64,000 nucleotides of DNA from Pomphorhynchus laevis (taxonomy: Eukaryota; Acanthocephala; Palaeacanthocephala; Echinorhynchida; Pomphorhynchidae): NCBI GenBank assembly GCA_012934845.2, contig WNNJ02003152.1, positions 62,001-126,000 on the forward strand. The letters are read 5' to 3'. The translations under genes were made by a program, and so were the position numbers. Below are positions 1 through 10,401 of the stretch, in pieces. The notes under the pieces were generated by a model, which was not told the DNA's origin, searched no databases, and saw only the letters and a list, made by a program, of their open reading frames with translations. Position 1 is the first letter of the stretch. Each line of letters opens with the position of its first letter.

Positions 1-490
1 TTTCCATTGTTCGAGCTATGTTAACCACCATTTCGAGCGTCAGTGACTTCTATACTAAGATTGTTTGTCTAATAAGAGGATCCTTCAGGCCAGCAATGAA
101 GGCCTCTCTAATTGATTCATCAGCTAGTACTTTCGCTGAGGCATCATTAAAATCACAGTATTCAGATAATATGTTGAATTGACGGATATAATCATTAATG
201 ATTTCGTTATAACCTTAATTTCTAGTAGACATGCGATTTCCAGCATGGATAATGTTTGTGCTTTAAGGAATGTTTCGGTCAGGATCCCATTCGCTTCTTT
301 GTATTTTGTGCGCTCTGCAATTAGCTCATATACTTTTGTCGATACGAAGTTGATAAGTAGATGCAGCTTGTTAAGAGGACGAGAGGCATTGAGGATAAAC
401 ATATTATCGAGACATTTCTTGAAAGTTCGTATAAAGTCCTTTTCATTAGCTGATGTTGTTTCATATTTATTTTCGAACTTGCTCGCACTA
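1..490 (-). mobile_element. LTR-retrotransposon gag fossil (fragment)
   Basis: Reverse-strand translation resembles the capsid-like gag domain of Ty3/Gypsy-type LTR elements: a helical stretch with the FV-x-YELI type pattern followed by a segment like the conserved 'I-R-E-x-F-I-x-G-L-x-D-P' block of retrotransposon gag. It is cut by the window edge on one side and stops where the long repeat begins near 492 on the other. No LTR is visible. It is a broken fossil with a few breaks; I regard it as old. The family assignment is by recalled motif similarity, not by a search. Confidence 0.5.
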
Positions 491-491
491 A

Positions 492-1975
492 GCATCAAAT
501 CAATTAATTGAGTACACTTTATTGAATAAAATGTTGAGAAATAAGGCTCAGAAAAGTACAACTTATCTTAGAGAATACTACAGATGGCTTTATTCAGAGT
601 TTCATTTTTTGAAATTATTGAAGCAGCAATGTGTTAATGACTATCAGATAGAGCTTTTATATTATGCAACTGTATGCTCTACTCTATACATACCTTATCC
701 AATGTAGGAAGACATTCCTTAAAATTAATAAGCCGCTTTACGTATCCATAAATTAGTCCAGCAAATTAGCGGATAGAATATAGAGCCGCTTGAAAGTTTT
801 TGATAAAATATAGAACTGATTGAAAGTTCTATGCACAAACTTTTAAAAATCAAATGGTTTTAATCCTTCGTATTTGTCTGAATTTCATGATCACAGCATG
901 CAGGGATTCAAATAACGATAAGTACTGAGAAAAATACGATTTCAAGTAAACAACAAAGTTGCGGAAATTATTACATTTTAGTTGGAATTAAATCACAACT
1001 ACGCATTTTAATTAATTTGAAAGCATATTTTGCATAATTAGTATATATAAAATTTCAGGTGATGTAGTTTCGATACCCGTGATCAATCGCAAAAATGTAA
1101 ATCCATGCATTGATAATATTTGCTTTCCTCTAAGACTGATAAGACTTTAAAGCATTGGTAATGTTAGGCTAAATTATTGAACAATGTCGTAAATTTGAAA
1201 TTAAAGTACATTTATTTCGACAATTCGTTTAAGATATAATTGATTTTAGCGTATTGAATCATTCTTGCTTTTTGTTAATTAAGACAATAATTATCAAGCC
1301 GTTCAAATTAGATAAATCTTTTAGACTGTTAATATAAAGTATTATGATTTATCAAAGGCCATAAGTGTTTGCTGATTTCAAAAGAACCATCAAATATTGT
1401 TGTAAAAATGTATAAACTACTTCTAGAAACGAATAATATCGGTAAATATTAGTAAAGAATACGAAGTATCATAAATTATCCAAGTCTACAGTTTATAAGA
1501 TCAATAGGTGTTGGATAATACAGTACACGAAAGAACACAACTTGAAATTATGTATTTTGCTCAAAATTTTGCATAGGACAAAATCTCAATAAAAGTATAT
1601 AGTAGAAACTATTAGTTTTAAGTATCATTTTTTAAAAACTTATCATTTTATAACTTATTTATCATTTTCTTATTTACTTATCATTTACTTGTCATTTAAC
1701 TTATTTATCATTTACATTAACTTATCATTTTAAAACTTATCATTTTTTAAAAACTTAGCATTTATCTGTTCTTACTTTTTTAGAAAAAAGTATCATGTAT
1801 GCAATGATGGTGATTGCCGATGACATTGGACGACTTATTAGTGGTAGTCATGAATTTTCCAGTTTATTTCCTGCGAAAATAAAGAGAGAAATACATCTTG
1901 ATCGAATTGATAAAGAACTTCGGATTTCTAATCAAAAGCACGAATACATAAAAAAGCTAAAACAATTATGCCAGG
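492..1975. repeat. Long direct repeat, left copy
   Basis: About 1.5 kb that reappears in the same orientation at 61702-63298 with only scattered substitutions. Shared landmarks include the stretch after 500 (TTGAGTACACTTTATTGAAT), the paired 'ATAGAGCCGCTTGAAA' and 'ATAGAACTGATTGAAAG' segments near 780-830, and the short reading frame at 1795. A more diverged third copy of the first part lies near 44340-44650. The two main copies differ by a ~225-bp insertion present only in the right copy and a ~125-bp simple-repeat expansion present only here. It may be an uncharacterised repeat family or a segmental duplication. Confidence 0.85.
1620..1762 (+). repeat. Degenerate ACTTATCATTT simple repeat
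   Basis: Roughly ten imperfect copies of an 'ACTTATCATTT'-like unit. The right copy of the long repeat has only one such unit at the matching place (near 63070), so this is a local expansion after the duplication. Confidence 0.75.
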
Positions 1976-2043
1976 AAATAGAAATTTCAATTAAGAAACT
2001 TTTGAGGTTCTTAAGATGTCCACCATCAGTGAGAAGATCTTAA
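1795..2043 (+). CDS. Short open frame inside the long repeat, function unknown
   Basis: An 82-codon open frame, unrecognised. Its first ~57 codons (MVIADDIGRLI... to ...IKKLK) are also open at 63127 in the partner repeat, then the two diverge to unrelated ends. Most differences between the copies in this stretch change the amino acid, so there is no sign of protein-level constraint. A pyrimidine tract ending in TTTTTTAG lies just upstream of the ATG in both copies and looks like a splice acceptor, so this could be a fragment of a former exon or of an element's 5' region. It is equally possible that it is a chance frame. Confidence 0.2.
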   Translation: MYAMMVIADDIGRLISGSHEFSSLFPAKIKREIHLDRIDKELRISNQKHEYIKKLKQLCQEIEISIKKLLRFLRCPPSVRRS

Positions 2044-2133
2044 TAACAATGTTTTCGATATACTTTGTAGTAACAAGATGTGATTGCTAAAATCTTTGAT
2101 ATATTTTCATTAGAATAAGGTATTTATATCTGT

Positions 2134-2172
2134 GGTATTGAACCGGTTGTTTATATCAACCGGTTCAATACC
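2134..2172. repeat. Perfect 16-bp inverted repeat, 7-nt loop
   Basis: GGTATTGAACCGGTTG at 2134-2149 pairs exactly with CAACCGGTTCAATACC at 2157-2172 across a TTTATAT loop. A third partial copy (GTTGAACCGGTTTATAT) follows directly. A weaker outer stem (GGTATTTATAT at about 2119 with ATATAGATACC near 2196) suggests a small foldback or MITE core. Confidence 0.8.
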
Positions 2173-2199
2173 AGTTGAACCGGTTTATATAGATACCAA

Positions 2200-3060
2200 T
2201 TTATATATTGTATGTATAAATTAAAATTAATTTATATATAACTGATTATTTTATGCGACTATTAACTATTTTGTAAGTGCTATTAACTTAGATGCTAGTA
2301 ACTTGGGTGCTATTCACTCGGATTAATAGCTATTTCTTTGGGCTACTCCAGATTTAGTCTTTTCTAAATGTCATCTTTCGGAACAAATATGACTAGTAAT
2401 ATCGTTCGATACCGATATATCCATAATTACATTGTCAAGTCGCTATAAGTCAAGCTAGTGTTTTCAAGAAGCGATTTTTTTGAGAACAGAATATTATAGT
2501 AAATGATACCGTTTAAATCACCTTGGTACTTTATTGTCCTTTTTGGCTTAGATATATCTCGTCACATGTAGAAAGTATACGTATATGCATCGAGATATTT
2601 AGATCCTATATTTCAAAGAAACGTGATCACGCAATTATCAAGGATGATTCAGTTGTATGATATGTATCTCTTAGGAAATTTAAACTATTTGAACTACTTG
2701 AACGCACTGCATCTATGAAATCCAATTTGCTAGCCTCTGTACATTTTCTTGTGGTTTCGAATATAGCATTGGTATTAATGACTAGCAAATCGTTAGTTTT
2801 ATCTGTTTAAACTACACTTTAAAGATCTTTAACAAAGGAAATTAATTGAATTTTGTTGTCGACTTTTGTATTGGTGAATTTTCTGCTTCCTCCTGGGATG
2901 TTTAGCTAAATTTGTAAAAAGCTGTGTAAGTTAATTAATTAGTGATGATGCAATCCATAAATTTGATTCATAGTATATTCTGCAAGATGTACCTAAACTG
3001 TTCTAATTAATCAATATACAAGGACAACTTAATCTTTCCAGCTCGTTATCAAATCACTTG
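2200..3060. other. Gene-free AT-rich stretch
   Basis: No convincing reading frame, repeat or element fragment was seen in this stretch. Confidence 0.5.
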
Positions 3061-3205
3061 TTCGTAAATTGGGCTAATCTGATCTTTATAATTATTTATA
3101 TATAATAATTTGCCTTTATTTTTAATTTATATATTTGCACAAAATTCATCGACTTAGTTAACTAATCTGATTTATTAAGAAAGCATTGGTTGATGCATTG
3201 TGTTG

Positions 3206-3780
3206 GTAGACAACTTTCCATTGAACATGAAAAGACGAACTTCCACGAAGCCAGTCTATTTTGCTGTCACACTCCTGTGTCTCTTTTGGTATGCCTTAAA
3301 GATTTTACACTTTTTTGACCATGCGGGGTGCTCACCACCGCAGTTTGCGCAAAATGGCTTTTCTTCACACTTCCCAGTATGTATAGCAGTTGTACCACAT
3401 ACACCGCACTTATGGGGTAGATAACATCCAGCAAACCAATGCCCTCACTGATGACAATTGTTGCAGTGACGGTACGTTAGTGAGTCGGTTTCGATGATTG
3501 AAAATCTCAAATTATACCCTATAAAAGGATTGCATTTCGAAATCAACAGTTTTAGAGCTTATTCACAGGGACATTGCAGAACGCCACGGGAATGGGGAAG
3601 CCTTTAATCTCTTTTATAAAGCGAACGTTAGAGATTTTGGGGATTGGGGGAAATAACTCCCTCTATCGCCCCAACAGTAGAAAACTCACTAAAATGCAAT
3701 TGCGTCTTTCCAAAGTCTTGTTTCATCATAATTGAAAATTGATAGTAGACAACTTTCCATTGAACACGAAATGACGAACT
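3206..3780. repeat. 36-bp direct repeats flanking a LINE ORF1 fragment
   Basis: 3206-3241 and 3745-3780 match at 34 of 36 positions, both beginning GTAGACAACTTTCCATTGAA. They bracket 3242-3744, as an unusually long target-site duplication would. The partner segment near 49330 has one copy only, which supports the insertion interpretation. Confidence 0.75.
3242..3744 (-). pseudogene. LINE C ORF1 fragment with CCHC knuckles
   Basis: The reverse strand encodes the part of a gag-like LINE ORF1 running from the end of an RRM-like domain (NVRFIKEIKGFPIPVAFCN, very close to the same stretch of the copy at 59740-59800) through three cysteine-histidine knuckles: C-x2-C...H-x4-C, then CGVCGTTAIHTGKC, then CANCGGEHPAWSKKC. 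These knuckles bind nucleic acid in the RNP of I- and Jockey-type LINEs. There are frame changes and in-frame stops, so it is not functional. It contains neither the 5' nor the 3' end of the LINE, which is unusual for target-primed insertion. Confidence 0.7.
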
Positions 3781-3844
3781 ATAAAGTGTGTATTAATTAA
3801 GCAAACGTAAAAGCAATGATTCTGACTGTATGATATTGAGACTA

Positions 3845-6030
3845 AATAAAAACTCAAATAAATAACGGTTTTATTTAAAAATACAACTGATCAAATAAAC
3901 TAGATAACATAATTAACAAAACAGTAAGTACGACAAATCAACCAACAAACTGAATTTGCACTGGTCTTCTAATTTCCACTTTTACGGCCTTAAATACAGG
4001 GGATCTGAGCCTCAACCGATCCAACACGCTGCCTTCCGACTGAACCACCCGGGGTCGTTCACCCCGAAGAATCCAATCGGCGCTGACTATCCTAGGTAAC
4101 CGAGAGACGAGGAGCTTAAGAAACCTTAGACTTTGCTCAGGGGGACGTCCTCTCGAAAAGAAGACTAATCCCGAGATAGCCCAGGTACCCCAAAGGCGCA
4201 CCTGGGTTTTCCCTTTCAATGACAGATGCTGAGCCCGTTTCAGGGCCCACCTAGCTTTCTTTAGGATACGTTTGAGTCTATCCAGGTCAGCTTTCGCCGA
4301 CCAGTTCACCGTAACAGTGAACCCCAGGTATTTTACTCGACTTGTGAAGGTGGGAAGTGGTTCAGAGGCAAATATGGAGGAGAGCGCAGAGAGTGCTAAT
4401 CTCTTAAGTTTTTTCTTAGTTGCAGGGGTGCCATGAAAGACAACCGCCTTCGATTTGGCGGAGTTTAAAATAAGATTGGATGTGGGTAAACTTGTTTTTT
4501 ATATCTTAAAAAGAAACCGATGATGTTAGAGACTACGTCTTTACAACTGTGTCCAGTGAACAAGGTTTTGGTGTCATCAGCGTACACCACAAGACGTGTT
4601 TCGCGTTTAAAAATTTCGAATAGATTAATGGAGGCAGCAAGATATAAGATGGGAGAAAGTGGGGATCCTTGAGGTACACCCGTAATAGGGTAGAACTGAC
4701 GCGCATCAGGGTCGTCTTCATAGTAAAATCGCTTGGTATACAGCAGGATCTCCACCCTGTTCACAATTCTCGCAGGCAACCGAAAGGATCTAAGAGAAGA
4801 GATCACAAAAGGAATGGAGATGCGGTCAAATGCAGCAGAAAATTCAAAGAACACAGCAACAACTAGACGATGGATATTAACCCGACAAAACTGCTCCACC
4901 TCACCAACTGCTGAATGGACCGAGTGACCTTTGACGAACTTATGAAAACTTGGAGGGATCAAATTACGCCTACTTAAATGGTCTCGGATTTTAAGCGCAA
5001 GCGCTTTTTCGTAAATCGACACGAGGGCATTTTGAATCGAAATGGGTCGCAGATCTTTAGGGCATGAGCAGGATTTTTTCTTAGGAATAAAAACACGCTT
5101 ACTAATATTGATGCCTGCTACATCAGAGGGGAGGCTTTAAGCATTGTGACGGCCACCTCTCTTCTCTGATCAGCTGTCAAAAGCTGACAAACCCTAGAAG
5201 AAACTGGAGTGACGGATTTGGAGGTGCCCGGAAGTGGACCCCAGGAGTTAATAACTCCTTGGGTCCACTTCCGGGCACCTGTAACTCGTCCTATCCATAC
5301 TCAGTTGGAACCTATATCTAGTGCTCCAGTATTCATTCGAGAGAGCCTGTCTGGCGGAAACAGAGAGATTAGGCAAGTTAATAAGTTTCGCTAGAACATT
5401 GAGTTTCGTCGAAGTGGGATTGTATATACGACCTTTATAGGTAGTCGATAAAATCGCGGTAGCTTGCGAAAAGAGGTAGATATTAAATTCGGTCGGTCTC
5501 TCATTTCCTATTCTGGGAAATAGTTGGATAGCCGCTTGAAAGAAGGCTACTCTGATCGGATCAAAGTGAAATCTCCTTCGAAGCAACATATAAACCAACA
5601 TTTCACAAACCCCAACGGGGGTTTGTGAAAAAGATAACAGTTCCTAACTCTGCGAAGTGCTACATTGATCCAACGACTAGTTATGTGGTTGAAATACCAA
5701 GTATTATGTTATAACCGCTGTCAATAATACTATCCAGGAGATCACGGTTCTTGTGAATTTCCCCTGGACGGATGTAGACATTGGCTAGACTGATGCGTTT
5801 ACCGTTCTTACTGAGTGAAACTACTAAACAAGATATGGCTGGACATAAGTAGTTTAATAGGAGGGAGGACCTTAGAGAGCACTTAACTAAGGTCAAGAGT
5901 CCTTGAGATGAAGAGGAGTGAGGTGGGGTTATGTACGGAGTATAGTGGGAACATATATGCTTTGGGATAAATCGAGTAATGTCATGGGGAAAACGGATAG
6001 ACCGCGTCTCCTGAAGGACTATAACATCTG
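3845..6030 (-). mobile_element. LINE C copy, 5'-truncated and decayed
   Basis: Reverse-strand ORF2 remains collinear with the intact ORF2 at 56657-59116: endonuclease pieces (5681-5896), the linker region (5248-5601), RT with the GVPQGSPLSP and VYADDT motifs (4465-5022) and the thumb/C-terminal region (3938-4309). There are several frameshifts, at least one internal deletion near 5600-5680 and a damaged junction near 5220-5290, where a short segment is duplicated in inverted form ('GAAGTGGACCCCAGGAGTTA' and its complement). ORF1 is missing. The AT-rich 3' tail ends near 3845. Confidence 0.85.
5220..5290. repeat. Short inverted duplication in LINE C copy
   Basis: GGTGCCCGGAAGTGGACCC followed by CAGGAGTTAATAACTCCTTG and then GGGTCCACTTCCGGGCACC forms a near-perfect hairpin of about 30-bp arms. 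The intact LINE C copies have only one arm of this sequence (57846-57875), so it arose by a local inverted duplication. Confidence 0.75.
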
Positions 6031-6109
6031 TAAATAAAAACGTATGCCGCTAACACATTACGTATAACCCATCTATTATATTTATATTCTATCATATATT
6101 CTATTATAT

Positions 6110-6330
6110 GACGATTGGATTTCTCTTTAATATAACGACAATTTTCTGCAGTTGAATTACTCGAAAATTTTTGTATATCATGTTTTAGTTAATAGAACAT
6201 GCTAGTGTCATCTGCATTATTTCCAGATACAATAAAATTTCTAGTAATCTCAAAAGATTAATCAAGAGCGGATAAAACTTGCCTATTAAAAATGTGAGTT
6301 GTATATTTTTATGTTACACTCTTTGATATT
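6110..6330. repeat. Old duplicated segment, right part (partner 50200-50425)
   Basis: Shares with 50200-50425 the ordered blocks 'CTCGAAAATTTTYGTATATCA', 'ACATGCTARTGTCATCT', 'ACAGCAAAATTT/ACAATAAAATTT', 'GAGCGGATAAA/GTGCGGACAAA' and 'TTATGTTACACT'. With the block at 3060-3850 it shows one ancestral segment into which LINE C (left copy) later inserted. Confidence 0.65.
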
Positions 6331-6860
6331 TGTACACTCCCGTTGATGATTGTAATGTTACAGAACAACGAAAGAACGATTAAACAGTTTATTTGCACAT
6401 CATAATCTATAGTAATCATCCTTATATTCGACTTACAAAAATACTCGTGAATAACAATGTTTTCATGTTTATTGTTATCATTGTTCAAGGCATTTGCCGC
6501 TCGTATCTTGAACGCTGTTTTACTGTTGTCACATCCCTCCTTTCCTACTCTTCGATTCGGGCATCGTATCGAATGGGTTTTCTAGATGGTTTTGTACTAC
6601 GATAAAGATTTATATCTAGTTATATTTGCCTATTCGGAAAGACTAATGAAGTGCATAGCCGTTTCATTTCGGACCCACTATTATTTTAAAGAAGTTCTAC
6701 ACTCGTAGCTTCCGCATTTTTTGTGTTGACTTGTCTACTTCCAATGTCGTCAACGTGTCGTCTTCTTGGACACACTGGCGTATCGATAAGATAGGAACCC
6801 CATCCGGTTCTCGCACTTACTAATCCTGGTTCCCATTGATTTGATCGCCTGTTTCTAACC
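6331..6860. other. No recognised gene
   Basis: Short open frames only; nothing with recognisable motifs. The stretch could include LTR-element remains, but I cannot support this. Confidence 0.4.
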
Positions 6861-6910
6861 CAAACTACTTACAAAATACTAAAAACTTTATGATAACCAA
6901 CTACTTACAA

Positions 6911-7107
6911 TTATTCCTGTCAGTTCCAGATTATTCCTGTCAGTTCCAGATTATTCCTGTCAGTTCCAGATTATTCCTGTCAGTTCCAGATTATTCCTGT
7001 CAGTTCCAGATTATTCCTGTCAGTTCCAGATTATTCCTGTCAGTTCCATATTATTCTTGTCAGTTCCAGATTATTCCTGTCAGCTCCAGATTATTCCTGT
7101 CAGTTCC
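6911..7107 (+). repeat. 20-bp tandem repeat, about 10 copies
   Basis: Unit ATTATTCCTGTCAGTTCCAG, nearly perfect, with single-base variants in the seventh to ninth copies. It directly follows two CTACTTACAA-like motifs (6865-6874, 6901-6910) and precedes a short ATG frame at 7152. This is the same position as the 17-bp array in the leader of the LINE at 26745. Probably a LINE 5' leader array. The 79-residue frame across it is only a translation of the repeat. Confidence 0.9.
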
Positions 7108-7225
7108 GCTCGCTACGCTCGCGGATTGAGCTCAATCTCTCGATAAAAGGTCATGCCTAAAAAAGCGCGATCTCAGATCCCTGTTCCTGATCAAGCATCT
7201 TTCCCATCGGAAAATGTGGAAGATG

Positions 7226-7669
7226 CCAGTCCTCCTCTGTATCCAGCAGTGGGAGGGATATGGCAATGATGAGTCATTATGATGACAAAACGGTACTTGC
7301 TACTGTTATCGTCGTTCTTCCGCGTCTGGCTAAAAATGATTGCGTACATAATTCACGCGGAATGGTCTCACACTCTCTCTCTTGAAAATTAAAAAGATAT
7401 TAGCCGATAAAAAACAAGACCTGCGCTGGCATTTGCCAGTGCTTTTGCTAATGATCCTATTTGGTGAAGCAGTAGTGCTGATTTAGCACTCAATGTGAAG
7501 TTACCAGAAATCTTTCTGGTACTTCATACACATGACTCGTGTGCCGTCTGCCAGTCCTCCTCTGTATCCAGCAGTGGGAGGGATCTGGCACTGATGAGTC
7601 ATTGTGATGACAAAACGGTACTTGCTACTGTTATAGTCGTTCTTCCGCGTCTGGCTAAAAATGATTGCG
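7226..7669 (+). repeat. ~120-bp direct repeat, 320-bp period
   Basis: 7226-7345 and 7546-7669 both run from 'TGCCAGTCCTCCTCTGTATC' to 'TGGCTAAAAATGATTGCGT' with a few substitutions. This is a local duplication within the deleted ORF1 part of the LINE copy. Confidence 0.85.
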
Positions 7670-8755
7670 TTTATATCTATCAAACCGTACATTTTGCGTC
7701 TATTCTAACTCCTCTATCTCCCATCCTTCGTCCATCCCGTCTGGTGCCCACATGGCTCCGTATTAGGCCCTATGCTTTTCTCTCTTCTTCTCGGTGATTT
7801 GTCTTCGATTTATCATAAATTTATTTCCATGTTATGCAATATGCTGATGACATTCTCATCTACGCTCATGCACCTGTTTATCGTATTCACGATCTTAGTG
7901 TTTCTGCTTCCGACTGTCTTGTCTCAATTTCCAATCATCTTTCTTCCCTTCGCCTTTATCTGAATCCTGATAAATCCAAAATTATGTGGATCCGACCTCG
8001 ACGCCTCGGCTTAGAACCTCCCTCCGTATCATTAATTTCCACAATTATTCCTATCGTTGATAATCTCGTTTTCCTAGGCTTTCATTTCGACAACCGACTT
8101 TCACTTAAACCTTTCGTTAGTGATAAAGTACGCTCATCTACCTTGATACTCCGCAATCTCCGTCAAGTTCGTAGATTGATCGATTCCCCTTCTTGTATGA
8201 CTCTCATATCTTATCTTCTTTTCTCAAGACTTGATTACTGTCTTAGTATATTTTTCAACTCACCTAAATCCACTCTTCTTATCCTTTAACACATCGTCAA
8301 CGCAGCCGTCCGAATTCCCCTCCGTCTTCTTCGTTTTGATCATACATCCTACCATCTTGCTTCTCTCGATTTGCCTACAATTTACTGTCGTGTTCAAATT
8401 CGTCTTCTCATTGCTTTCCGCCTTGTAACTTTTCATACACCTTCATTTTTCAACCTTCCTTTTCTTGATAATTCTCGTCCTATTTACTGTTCCTTGCGTT
8501 CCTGTAATTCCCTTCTTTTACATGTCCCAAACAACTCTACCTCCTTTGGACTCCGCTCCTTCATAGTGGCTGCTCCTCTATCGTGGAATAATCTGCCCAT
8601 TTATATACAACAATCAACTTCCCTGCAGTGCTTCAAACGCCAAATCCGATCCAATTTAAACAATTTATCTGCTTGACTTTTTCATTTTTTAGTGGACTTG
8701 TAAGCGTGCAGCTTGTACGCATTTGCCACGTTAAATAAATTTGTATTATTAAATG

Positions 8756-9200
8756 GTCTGCGCTTCAACAAAATTTCGAGGTCGTGTTGATGTGTATAAT
8801 CTCCCTTTTTGCCTGCGTCGTTTAGTTTTGATTGTTTTCTCTATATCCGGCCTACATCGACCCCTAATTGTTTCTAACCTACTCCCCATCATTAATACTG
8901 CAGGTGCCATTTGCGTGCAATGTTGCGTATTTCTAAAGGTCATTGGGAATTTAGATAAACTGAAATCTCTATTTCCGACACTAAGATCCACTCTTCGTTT
9001 AAATATTCAAATAAATCTATCTACCAATCCTGGCAAGAATTTTTCGTAGCTCGTTTATTGTTTCGATTGCGGATGTATTCTTAATTTGGGTAATTTCTAG
9101 CCAATGACTGTGTGCGTCAATATCGAAAAAATAAAAATCTCCAATGGGCCCCGCTAAATTCACATGTACCCGCTACCATGGTTTGGCTGGTATATCAGTA
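8756..9200 (-). mobile_element. LTR-retrotransposon integrase fossil (fragment)
   Basis: Reverse-strand translation contains the integrase core pattern of Ty3/Gypsy-type elements (the 'V-H-V-N-L-A-G-P' and 'D-A-H-S-H-W-L-E' blocks around 9030-9190) and, further downstream at 8760-8990, the conserved block before the integrase C-terminus (like 'PA-x-L-M-M-G-x-R-L'). No LTR or other part is visible. Broken and truncated at both ends by neighbouring LINEs; old. Confidence 0.6.
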
Positions 9201-9348
9201 GTGTTATATTTTGTTCGGTTAAAGTACTTACAACCAACGACTTACAGACTAAATTGCGCGTTCAACCTACAATCAAATCAAGATTTATTAACGTAACTAC
9301 AATAACATCAAGTATATCAAGTGTATCATTGCGCTTTTGCCATCACAA

Positions 9349-10398
9349 ATGACGAATTCAGAACGCTGCTGTTCATGCAATGGAAACAACGCCTTATGTA
9401 AAAGTTGTAGTTGTGTCAATGGGGGCAGGCCTTGTTTGGGGTGTTTGCCTTCAAAGAAGGGAAGGTGTCACAATGACGGATCGCGGTCATCCCAAAAGCA
9501 AGTATCCTCAGTAGAAACTATACCCATCACAAATTATCAGTCGATTGCCCCCTTTCAATCTGATACTTGCAATCCAATAATATCGGATTTTGTCACGCAT
9601 GAAATAAAATGTACGAATGAAAATTGTAGTCTTTACACAGTTATCAGGGTCCCCGTTCGGATATCTCGTGAGTTCTTTCAGCAAGACTTCTTGTGCGGCA
9701 CATGTGCAGCTTCTAAAATCTCTTATATTATGGAGGAACTGAAAAAGCAGGAAGGGTTGATTAAAAGCTTAGAGTCTGATTTTGCAGCTCTTAAGCTTTC
9801 GATACCAGAATCTTCTTCTCAACACATTGAAAACATTTCAAAACGTTCCTTTGCAGAGGTTGTTCGACGCGAAGTTACACGGTCAGTAATTGCTGCTTCT
9901 TCGGCATCAATCCAAAATAATAGTCCACTTAATATCATTAAAGCTTGCGAATCACAGGCGAAACGCTCAAATACAGTTATTATTAGAAATTTACCAATTT
10001 CTGAGGATGAACAAAAATCTATTCAGGCTTTATTCAGGGAGATTGGTTTTGTTTTACCAGCAGACAAAAAATTCTCATTTTTCAGACTTCCTGCGAAGCG
10101 GAGTGATGTGCCTCCGTGGCTCTTAATTTCTCTAGATGGACATTATGTAGATACTATTATTCGATCAGCTCACCGTTTGAAATCGTCAGTTCTTTTCCAG
10201 AGAGTATACATTCAACCAAATTTGTCCCCGGCGGAACGTGAGATTCAAAACGCGTTGCGCGCCGAACTTAAAAAGAAACGCCTGGCTGATCCGTCTGGCA
10301 TATATCGCATAAGAAATACTCGTGTTTTGAGAGTGGGTGAGACTACAACTAGTACTGAGGAAACTATGTCTGGGATAGAAATTTCTTCGCCTATATGA
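9349..10398 (+). CDS. LINE D ORF1 protein, zinc clusters plus RRM-like domain
   Basis: A 349-aa nucleic-acid-binding protein expected to coat the LINE RNA. Residues about 7-35 form a cysteine cluster, CC-x-C-x6-C-x2-C-x-C-x6-C-x2-C-x7-C, reminiscent of CXC/tesmin DNA-binding domains. Residues about 85-120 form a second cluster, C-x4-C-x22-C-x2-C, ending QQDFLCGTC. A helical linker follows (KRSFAEVVRREVTRSVIAAS), then an RRM-like part starting NTVIIRNLP and the C-terminal block 'VYIQPNLSPAEREIQNALR' typical of CR1/L2-type ORF1 proteins. The start is the first ATG in frame (MTNSERCC). Its closest relative in the window is the ORF1 at 21382. The ORF ends at a TGA in frame with ORF2. Domain names are by motif recall; the RRM is inferred. 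Confidence 0.85.
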   Translation: MTNSERCCSCNGNNALCKSCSCVNGGRPCLGCLPSKKGRCHNDGSRSSQKQVSSVETIPITNYQSIAPFQSDTCNPIISDFVTHEIKCTNENCSLYTVIRVPVRISREFFQQDFLCGTCAASKISYIMEELKKQEGLIKSLESDFAALKLSIPESSSQHIENISKRSFAEVVRREVTRSVIAASSASIQNNSPLNIIKACESQAKRSNTVIIRNLPISEDEQKSIQALFREIGFVLPADKKFSFFRLPAKRSDVPPWLLISLDGHYVDTIIRSAHRLKSSVLFQRVYIQPNLSPAEREIQNALRAELKKKRLADPSGIYRIRNTRVLRVGETTTSTEETMSGIEISSPI

Positions 10399-10401
10399 CT
10401 A
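10396..10401 (+). promoter_or_regulatory. Candidate readthrough stop TGA-CTA between ORF1 and ORF2
   Basis: The ORF1 stop TGA is followed by CTA, the best-known context for stop-codon readthrough (UGA CUA). The frame continues open through 10399-10515 and encodes the first strand of the endonuclease domain (VSILLFNVEGL) with no ATG. The ATG overlapping this stop (ATGA) is in another frame and ends after three codons, so simple reinitiation there cannot make ORF2. Confidence 0.6.

Larger units (their letters stand above)
3060..3850. repeat. Old duplicated segment, left part (partner 49180-49410)
   Basis: The sequence around 3100-3240 and 3745-3840 aligns with 49190-49410: both have a TTAGTTAACTAATCTGATTT-like block, then 'TTTGCATTG/TTTCCATTG-AACAYGAAAAGACGAACT', then 'AAAAGCAATGRTTCT-ACTGTATG'. 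The left copy is interrupted by the 3242-3744 insertion. Confidence 0.6.
6860..8755 (+). mobile_element. LINE A copy, internally deleted
   Basis: Leader-like repeats are followed by a short ORF1 start (7152: MPKKARSQIPVP) that soon stops, a duplicated ~120-bp block, and then the 3' half of a CR1/L2-like ORF2 from about 7670: the MQYADDILIYAHAP catalytic block at 7834, FLGFHFDNRLSLKPFV, and the C-terminal 'AAPLSWNNLP' block ending at 8676. Endonuclease and most of the RT palm are missing, and the frame changes two to three times. The 3' end is complete, with hairpin GCGTGC-AGCTT-GTACGC at 8704-8720 and TTAAATAAATTTGTATTATT. Confidence 0.85.

Noticed and set aside
6911-7107. Repetitive 79-residue protein over the 20-bp array
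   Set aside because: Only the translation of the tandem repeat; no other support.
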